In this document: one piece after another, positions 56,710 through 64,000 of the stretch
Layout: every line of letters begins with the position of its first letter
Numbering within the stretch: the first letter of the stretch is position 1
DNA from: Incurvaria masculella
Taxonomy: Eukaryota > Arthropoda > Insecta > Lepidoptera > Incurvariidae
NCBI GenBank assembly: GCA_946894095.1
Contig: OX335649.1
Coordinates: 11,860,001 to 11,924,000 of the forward strand
Length of the DNA stretch: 64,000 nucleotides
Direction: 5' to 3'
The notes under the pieces: model-generated
What the model was told of the DNA's origin: nothing
The model's database searches: none
Seen by the model: only the letters and a program-made list of their open reading frames with translations
Made by a program: the position numbers and the translations under genes

Positions 56710-58210
56710 CGTGTACCTATACGTAATATAATAGCATTAAAAAATAAAAAATACAACGATACCTATTGTTTGTAAGAATATGAGTAATTTTGATAAAAAA
56801 TGTGATATTATGTTAAAACTGATAGAAACAATTTATAGAGGTTATGTGAAATTGATGCAAAATACCTAATAAAGCAATCTCAATGCCAAAGAAGCATTGC
56901 AAAAGTTAAAACTGGTTTTATTTGATAAAATTGCATCTTAAACACTACTGCATCTATGACAGCATGCTTTGGAACCTGGGTAAAAGCTGAGAGTCATCTT
57001 TTATAAATCTAGGTGGTAGGTTAGACCCCATCAATATTGGTACCATCGTTATTCGTATTTCAATTACTTTGACTAAAAAGTGATCGCTCTCTCATTCGTT
57101 ATTTTTTATCCTTATCTTATTTAAATTATCCTTATTTGCACGCGATTTAAATTGAATTTGTAGTCAAATTTAGCAATATACCACTTCATTGAAGTAGAGA
57201 TCATTTAAACCACAGAACAATTAGGAGGTTATTCCGTGATTTAAACGGTAAATATTCAAAGGCATCTTAATTTATTTTAATGTGGTCTGACGGGCTAATA
57301 CTACGACGGCAAATGTTAGCTTTGTCCATATTTATCCACATATTTTAATTATAATTTCGAGCGCCATCTTTGATCTCTTCGATAAATGAGCATCCAACGG
57401 AGTGTGTTATCAACCGCTATTTGGTTGTGTTCTAATCTCCGAGTGTCTTGACTTGCCCGGTAGAGCGAGCCTATTTTACCGCCCTCATCGATTTGGACTT
57501 TTATTTATTTTCTCAGTGTCCTAATTTTCAGAGACGGCCTTATTTTCTATACTTTTTTGCACTTGGAGATAGATTGCTATTACCAAATTTACTGTTTATA
57601 CCACATGGGACCTAGTTTATATTTTTAATGTTTATTACGACAATGTGAGGACAGGTAGATCGACGATCTCCGTATGAGGACCACGAAGACGCCAACGGGC
57701 TGAGAAAACAATGCCGACCAGTCAAGTGCTGCTTCGCACCATATTTGAAGGAACCCTGCTAGGAACTGCCTTATATATATTATATATCGCTGCTGCATGG
57801 AACTGGGCTGAAAACTTAGAAAATTTTAATTGCCGCTTCGCCAAGGACGTCGCCGTGGCGAGGGCAGCTAGAGATTGTCAAAATATGTTGAGAAAAAAAA
57901 AACACCCATCCGCTGTCTAAAATTTGCCCCCCCCCCCCCCCCACTCCTGGTCCATTACTGGCGACGCTTTTGGCTTCGACCGACAATTATTCAATGCTAT
58001 GCCACCAGTTGCCTTAGTGGAAAAATGTTTACTATGCAAGTGCTATAATCTACTCAGCAAAATACTTAAAGTTTTACAGTATGAAAATAATATTTCCAAT
58101 ATAAGTTGAAAATAACCGCCACATCCAGGACGAGGATAATCCGTTCCAAGTGGCAATCGGTTTATTTGAAGACCAATTCTGCAAGTGAAAAGTTAATTAC
58201 ATATATTTTT
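56710..58210. other. Intergenic DNA with SINE-like fragments and a poly(C) run
   Basis: SINE-like tail pieces at 57285-57350 and 57580-57850. A run of 16 C at 57927-57942. No gene recognised. Confidence 0.4.
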
Positions 58211-58214
58211 TAAC

Positions 58215-58690
58215 ACAACTCGTTGTCTAGCAGTAAGAGGACTTGTCTTCTATGAGTTCAAATCGCCGCCTCGGTCATGAACCACTTTCTTTCTATTTCT
58301 GATTTTGGATAAGTGAATATTTTTACGAATGCCAGTGATTCCATGGTTGGATGGTGAAACCCATGTAAAAATGTATTGACCCCATGCGCTACTAGGTGGT
58401 AGGGTTAAGCCCGCCCGTGTTGGTACCACTGTATTAGATAAAACTATAGTTGAAGCGGCAATGAAAAATTGGTGAATGTCTCCTCCTGCTGCGTAAAAAG
58501 TCGTAACATTTTTTTTAACCGTGGTAATCTCAGAAATATCAATGAAATATTGTACGTGTTTTCCATTCAGTCCAGTATAGCGGTGCTCATAAAGGGAAGG
58601 TCCCGGCATGGCACCTAATTCCTTCGGAAATGTGGTCTTTGGGACTAATATCATAACGGATTTTTTGTGGTATTAGCCATCCATGTCAGT
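58215..58690 (+). mobile_element. SINE copy N (tRNA-like head) interrupted by a fold-back fragment
   Basis: Box A-like TCTAGCAGTAAGAGG (58226-58240) and box B-like GAGTTCAAATC (58254-58264) precede the common body and tail, which ends GGTATTAGCCATCCATGTCA. The body is split at 58485-58550 by TGTCTCCTCCTGCTGCGTAA, AAAGTCGTAACATT and GTGGTAATCTCAG, the fold-back right arm seen at 17378 and 46493. Confidence 0.7.
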
Positions 58691-58719
58691 ATGCATAAAC
58701 AATATTAAAGTATCCTGAT

Positions 58720-58900
58720 AACTGCGTTGAAACTTTGCGACCCGAACTTGTTGAAACCGTTACCCCGCCCTCTTCCTTCCCACCATCTTGACGCTGGCTC
58801 GCCCTCAACGCGCCCCGCACCCGCGGCGCCAGACTACCCAGCCTTCCCAAGTCTGCTTCAAGATTGCTTTTATAAATTCGTTTGTATGAAAACGAAAAGT
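58720..58900. other. GC-rich patch, unidentified
   Basis: Pro/Arg-coding frames on both strands, only from GC richness (GCCCCGCACCCGCGGCGCC). No gene supported. Confidence 0.3.
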
Positions 58901-58962
58901 TTTCCGTAAAATATAGCAAAGTGTTTTCCACTTTATCGTTTGTGTCGAGTCATTTCCCAATG

Positions 58963-59960
58963 AAATGAAATGAAATGAAATAATTTATTTGTCTCAATTA
59001 TGGGTTGTACATGATACGGAGAAACAATGCTCCCAAAATTCGATCATGTCCATGACTGTGTCTTCCATAATTTGCGTTTGACCGCGTACAAATATACATA
59101 TAAACAATAAAAAAACTGAAAATAATGTTGTTTTATAGATAATTCCCTTATAAACCTATAACTATTTATTTTTACTAGGAAATTAATATAACTTATCTAA
59201 CGAAGAATTCTTCTAAATTATAGAAACATTTTTCTGCTAACCAATTTAAAAGTTTTTTTCTGAATTTAGGTAGAGGTAATACATTTCTTATCGATTCTGG
59301 AATATTGTTATATATTTTTATAGACATTAAGTAAACACTTTTTTTGGTGTAGGTGTAACAAATGTAGGTCTTTAAAAAGTGGACGACAACTGTCTAAATT
59401 ACTTGCGCCAGAAATTGAGCGAATAATTTTTTTCTGCATCTTGAAAGCTTTCTCAGCATTTACTGAGTTACCCCACAATGGTAGACCGTATTTTAGAAGT
59501 GAGCTGATGTAACCGTGATAGGCTGTCAAGGCAGTACTTTGATTTGAAACGCGTCTTAAACGCTTCATGGCATATACAAACCTATTCATTTTGGAACAAA
59601 CAGATTCTACGTGATCCTTCCAACTGCAATGACAGTCGAGATGCAGTCCAAGAAATTTCATTGTCTTAACTTCCTCTATTTTTTCACCATTATATACAAT
59701 GTTAAGATCATGTCGACGTCCTTTGTAGGTGTAAAACTGCATTATTTTTGTCTTATCTATATTTACTCTTAGTCCATTGTCATTTAACCATAGTATGATA
59801 TCAGATAGAGTATTATTTATATCAATTTGATATGTATCTGGTTGAGTGCATTTAAAAATTATACAAGTATCACCAGAGTTACGACAACGACTGATTGTCC
59901 ACACTATACCAGTTAATAGTAAACATTTACCCCATCGCAATTCTTTCAGTATTCGTGGCT
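58963..59960 (-). mobile_element. 5'-truncated CR1/L2-type LINE, reverse transcriptase C-terminus
   Basis: The minus-strand frame ending at 59308 encodes RT and thumb motifs in the right order: DTCIIF (remnant of the YADD catalytic block, with the first Y-A-D replaced by N-S-G), WLNDNGLRVNIDKTKIMQF, MKFLGLHLDCHCSWKDHVES, YISSLLKYGLPLWGNS, KMQKKIIRSISGAS. A one-base frameshift near 59308 leads into the last stretch (LPKFRKKLLNWLAEKCFYNL, ending at 59193). The 3' end is a run of TTTCA units (58963-58982). A dead copy. Confidence 0.85.
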
Positions 59961-60298
59961 GTCAAAAAAAATCTGCTACTATTGTTGGTTTCTTTTTACT
60001 TTCAGATTTATCCGTTGCATTGATAGGGACACAGTCATGGACCGTTGTCAGACGCGGAGAGGATGACGAAGGTCGATGCTCCACTGACTTGATACGAAAT
60101 CGAAAGTGGAAACCAGTCCGACATGTTCACCGGAATGTTTACTGGCCATCTTCCTCCGCTTTTGTCCCTCTTTCACTCTCGATGGAATTGTATGGTATTT
60201 TAATATATTGTAGCACGTTACAGATGTGACAGACATGTTAACTCAATGATAGATATACATTGTTTCATCCTGGTCTTGAAGTCAAATAAATAATACTT
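59961..60298. other. Unclassified GC-richer segment
   Basis: Bases 60030-60180 have open frames on both strands but no recognisable family. Confidence 0.3.
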
Positions 60299-60347
60299 AT
60301 TCTAACCTTAGATGAAAAAGAAATTTAATTTCATCTAAGATTCCAAC
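60299..60347. mobile_element. 33-bp palindrome flanked by near-perfect 8-bp direct repeats
   Basis: ATTCTAAC (60299-60306), then CTTAGATGAAA - AAGAAATTTAA - TTTCATCTAAG (60307-60339), then ATTCCAAC (60340-60347). Same 11-bp ends as the palindrome at 45821-45851, in a different target sequence. Confidence 0.75.
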
Positions 60348-60349
60348 CC

Positions 60350-61120
60350 GTACTGATATTTGAAATCATAAAGTTGGATTATTTATTTGTTTTTAAACCT
60401 TCTAATTAAAAAATCCAATAAAAGCAAATAAATTATACCAAATTAACTCTTTAGCCCATTCTTTGTTTTGGGAATGCTGGAGCAATCACGTAGACCCAGA
60501 GAGTTATTTACTTTAAACCATTTTGTGGATTAATCAGTTAAAAAAACCGTTCAATTATAACAAAGGTTATTAAAACCTTTGGTTAATCACCAGGTTCGGA
60601 AAACATAAAACCAAATTGTTCACCTTCTCCGATGAAATAGTGGAGATCTAAGGGAATAAGTGAAGAACATGTTAATTTTATTTTATGTAATTTTGTCAAA
60701 ATATTCTACATCTAAAAAAATGCCCAATTCTCAATACTAGCAATATTAAGGCGCTAGGAATAGTCACTAACTCTAGCCAAATACGCCTCATAAATCCAAA
60801 TATAATTCCAGACTGATTATGAATTATTAATATTTTTGGATTCCATCATCATAATTATAATAATAAAAAAGGAGATTTTTCATATTAGAAATTTGAAAGT
60901 AAGATGATAACTAGATATAAGTGGAAACATCATATATACATTCACAAATAATTACATTTGCTTTGAGATATCTACATTTAGTCAAAAAAGTTCTGAAGTA
61001 GACACCGTTTCTACAATTTATTTTGTATGGAAAAAGGAAACATACATTAACGAACATAGGTTAATCGCTAGACAAGAAATCATATATTATAATAACAAAA
61101 AATTGTATCATTAGATTTAG
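60350..61120. other. AT-rich intergenic DNA, nothing recognised
   Basis: No gene or known repeat. TTATAACAAAGGTTATTAAAACC near 60555 (split repeats) is low complexity. Confidence 0.4.
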
Positions 61121-61126
61121 TTGAGG

Positions 61127-61228
61127 TTGAGCCTAGCTATCTAGAGAGGGAATGCGGCCAGTCTTTTTGGCACCCTGCCGCCTGGCAGCGATATGGCTGA
61201 AATTTATTATTTGTTATAAATAGTTTAT
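61127..61228 (+). repeat. Repeat, inverted counterpart of 34683-34785
   Basis: AGAGAGGGAATGCGGCC, GGCACCCTGCC, GCCTGGCAGCGATATGGCTG and AAATTTATTATTTGTTATAA. See 34683. Confidence 0.7.
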
Positions 61229-61375
61229 TTGGAATGCCTCGTCAAACTTTGCGAATAGTGCAAGGGCCTTAAACTGAGATAACAGGCGTTTTATTTGGAA
61301 TTCCATTTTAAATTGAGGTTTGTCTCGAAATTATTTATACAATTGTTTGCATTTCATTTGATTTTGTTGACAACT

Positions 61376-61522
61376 ATGGACAAGATAAGCGTAATTGTTT
61401 TATGTAATTTTCGCCGTGGCACCAGCGCTGCAGACAGATTAGACAGCTACTGCAAACGAACGCACGGTACAATCGGAAAAATAACTCAAATAAAATATTT
61501 AAAAAAAGATCATGGTGAGTGA
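61376..61522 (+). mobile_element. Mariner-like transposase N-terminal remnant
   Basis: An ATG at 61376 opens MDKISVIVLCNFRRGTSAAD, followed by a degraded helix-turn-helix region and a stop after 48 codons. F-x-x-G-x-[ST]-A-A in this position is characteristic of the N-terminal DNA-binding domain of mariner transposases. The rest of the transposase (DDD catalytic domain) is not found downstream. Confidence 0.5.
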
Positions 61523-62472
61523 TTGGTGGTCTAACAAACTAAAGGTTTTTGAGATCTGGCCAGAAAAATACTGCCGATTTGTTTTCTCAAAGATTGTACG
61601 ATTGCAAATAATGATGGAAAGCTTGCCATTCAATAAACGAGCCTGATCAATGGGGAGTACGACTGCCAAAATTTGCCACAGATGGCACCACATAAAACTG
61701 TGCCACAGTTGTAGTTCAGTGTTATAGGTTCTTGACCAATTTAGTTAAGTTTTTTTCTATTTACGATGTGCTTGAGTGGAAAAAAAAACAGTTTGGGTGG
61801 AAATCGTGGTTTGTTCTTGTAAATAAATATAATAACAACCAGAAGCTCATTATTTTTAATTAAGTTAGAATATTTTATAACCTCAAGAGCAGTATTCATA
61901 AGTAAATAATAATAAAACAAACGCTCGGTTCGTATATTTTTTTCCTTGTACATATTTAAGCAACACTTTCAAATATAGGTAGGTATGTAGGTAAAATCTT
62001 CAGAAAAACTTTCATATTTAGCGCTCTTTTTTACGCTCGCTTGGAGGCAAAGCGAGAGAATTTTAAACCTGAATCCACGAATTAAATTTTTAACAAAGAT
62101 TCACGTGTACATTTCATATGAATATGAGTCGCCCGAGAAATTGCCCCTGTGTAGAAAGAAAACTGTCGTGAGAACTTTTATCTGATTGTAGGGGTAGATA
62201 TTTGACATTTCTGCTCCTTCAGGACAACGCGCGACCACTCACTGCACGACGGACGGTCGCCAAATTAAAGCAGCTGAGAGTGTAAACTCTCCATCATCCA
62301 CGATACTTTTTATACAATGTCTAAACGTGGTCCAAATTAGACTATCCAGGAACCCACTTAAGCACACACGAACAAATTAGTCAAAATAGGTCTGTGAAGA
62401 ACTATATTTACAAAGATGTGCAAGATGGTATTGTTACCATATCCTAATCATCAGGATGGACAGATCATTACG
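61523..62472. other. Intergenic DNA, nothing recognised
   Basis: AT-rich, without supported gene. A short hairpin (CTCGCTTGGAGGCAAAGCGAG-type arms, CTCGCTT/AAGCGAG) occurs at 62036-62056. Confidence 0.4.
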
Positions 62473-62608
62473 GGTAATATTATAATTATAAATAATAAAG
62501 CTAAATATTACGGAATAGTTGTAATTTCCAAACTAATCTAGGTAATATTATAATTATAAATAATAAAGCTAAATATTACGGAATAGTTGTAATTTCCAAA
62601 CTTATCTA
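62473..62608. repeat. 68-bp tandem duplication, two copies with one mismatch
   Basis: GGTAATATTATAATTATAAA starts at 62473 and again at 62541. The two 68-bp units differ by a single base near their ends (AAACTAATCTA or AAACTTATCTA), so the duplication is recent. Confidence 0.95.
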
Positions 62609-64000
62609 TTTTTTTAGATAATCTAAACGAGTCTAACCTAACAATATTTTGAACCATTTATTTTGAACCAAATCTTGTAATGGTGCTATCCTGTAGACGC
62701 TAAAAGACGCTGGCCATACTACATAGTCATGTTTTGATTAAGTGAGAAATGAGAGAAACTGCACTTATCATCAATTTTTATGAACCATCCATCAGACTAG
62801 GAATCCTTTAAATACATTAAGCTTTGCGAAAATAGATTCGTTGTACCGTATCCATCACTATTATACACGCGACAGGCTTACATTTTAAAAATAGGAAATT
62901 GGACTCACTACAAATAAACAAGTTAATTGTGTGATGATGAAACAACGGAAAGGTCGGTGACTAAGGTGGCCATAACATTGTCAGATCCGTAAAATAGAAG
63001 CCTCATAATAATATGGTAGATATAATGTCAACGCTATTTGAAAACAGATATAATCCTCAAAAGTAATGTTGCGGTGAGGGACTGCGCTCATGGAAATACT
63101 TCCAGTACCTATAATACCAACACTTTTAAATTCCGACATCAGCAGAACATGATTTTATTTCATTGTTTTAAATACTATCCAGACTTTAATGACATATTCT
63201 GAAATTTTGGTGAGCATAAAAGATTCTACCTTTATTTGTAAGTATGCTATGATCATCATTCTTATTTGCCAGCGAGTTAGTTCGCTTCTGAATTCGCGTA
63301 CTACTGATTTTCTCGAGATTCAATGACACGAAGTACTTCACAGGTGGTTAATTAGTACAACGAGCATTCGATGTTGCGTACCCCGAATTCGTAAGCGAAC
63401 TGACTACAGTTAGACATTGTTCACTAACTCGTGGCTACGCTGCCGCCATGCCCGCCACGGTATTCCAGCTCTGGAATCGCCTGGCGGTGATAAATACTTA
63501 AACGGGAATAAACCCTGAGGAACTGGATCAAGGATCCCGCGTCCCGGATATTTCAATTACCTGCAACAATTACAACAACAGTAAAATACATAAATGATAA
63601 TAATAAATGGAGTACATAAATGAAATAAGAATACGTGTTAAAATTTAATATTTAAAATCAGATCTGAGGCACCCGCACTGCTACGTTATTAGGCTGGGAC
63701 TACGCTTATGTAAAAAAAAAACTCATACTTGAACCAGCTGAGATGAAAACAGGGGACTTTTCCCACTAACTCTCATTACTTTGATCGGGGTGTAAATTGA
63801 TTATTATTTATTAATTATTTACTTACGTCGTGAAAACCTTGTATTATTTTAAAATAAAAGTCGATCTTGTATCAAGTAAGGTAAGGTAATTAATATTTTC
63901 CTCGCTTGGAATTAAGGATGGTACAAGATTCCCTCAATAATTAAGTTTGAAAAGCTTAGTAAAAACTTGAAAAAATATCCATAATTGGACAGAATGGAAA
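62609..64000. other. Intergenic DNA to the right edge, nothing recognised
   Basis: Mostly AT-rich. A GC-richer piece at 63280-63560 (GCTGCCGCCATGCCCGCCAC) looks like an element fragment, but no frame or family is evident. Confidence 0.35.

Noticed and set aside
58226..58264. Possible tRNA gene
   Set aside because: Box A- and B-like sequences are present, but the cloverleaf does not close and the region continues into the SINE body.

Overview
The window looks like a euchromatic stretch of an AT-rich lepidopteran (moth or butterfly) genome. This rests on four genes for Rebers-Riddiford RR-1 cuticular proteins with insect-type architecture (TATA promoter, a 4-5 codon first exon carrying the start of the signal peptide, then exons cut at the same places in the RR domain), canonical GT-AG introns, AATAAA poly(A) signals, and a dense background of SINEs, MITEs, Helitron-like elements and truncated non-LTR retrotransposons. 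No species can be named from sequence alone.

Layout. 1-4.4 kb: the 3' part of a spliced, Ser/Thr-rich protein gene that I do not recognise, entering from the left edge. 4.4-14.2 kb: repeats only, including three adjacent SINE copies (4.5-5.9 kb) and a 167-bp satellite array (6.6-7.8 kb). 14.2-16.4 kb: CPR gene 1 (277 aa). 16.4-22.7 kb: fold-back elements, a non-LTR fragment with an R2/R4-type endonuclease motif, a Helitron-like tail and a GC-rich segment that may be an LTR with leader on the minus strand. 22.8-25.8 kb: CPR gene 2 (162 aa). 25.8-36.1 kb: repeats, including a full-length Helitron-like element at 32.4-33.4 kb. 36.1-38.5 kb: CPR gene 3 (221 aa). 38.5-48.5 kb: repeats, a second Helitron-like element (44.8-45.8 kb) and a possible minus-strand coding remnant at 47.7-48.6 kb. 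48.5-56.7 kb: CPR gene 4 (136 aa), probably with a 5.5-kb first intron. 56.7-64 kb: repeats, a truncated CR1/L2-type LINE and a mariner-like remnant.

The four CPR genes lie on the plus strand in tandem. Their products should be secreted by epidermal cells and bind chitin through the RR-1 domain. Genes 2, 3 and 4 share the same intron phases (0, 2, 0), with the RR core on exon 3 and the G-[DA]-x-[IL]-PTPPP tail on exon 4. Gene 1 keeps the whole RR domain on one exon.

The most unusual signal is in introns 3 of CPR genes 3 and 4. Each holds three decayed tandem copies of its own RR exon (exact 187-bp steps in gene 3; 206, then 145 and 144 bp in gene 4), most keeping a usable-looking 5' splice site but carrying stops or deletions. 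The RR exon has therefore been tandemly multiplied independently in two neighbouring genes. Other observations: two tiny palindromes (31 and 33 bp) with the same ends, each flanked by an 8-bp direct repeat, which look like insertions of a minimal transposable palindrome; SINEs whose heads alternate between tRNA-like and 5S-rRNA-like sequence; and a satellite whose unit is a terminal-inverted-repeat element.
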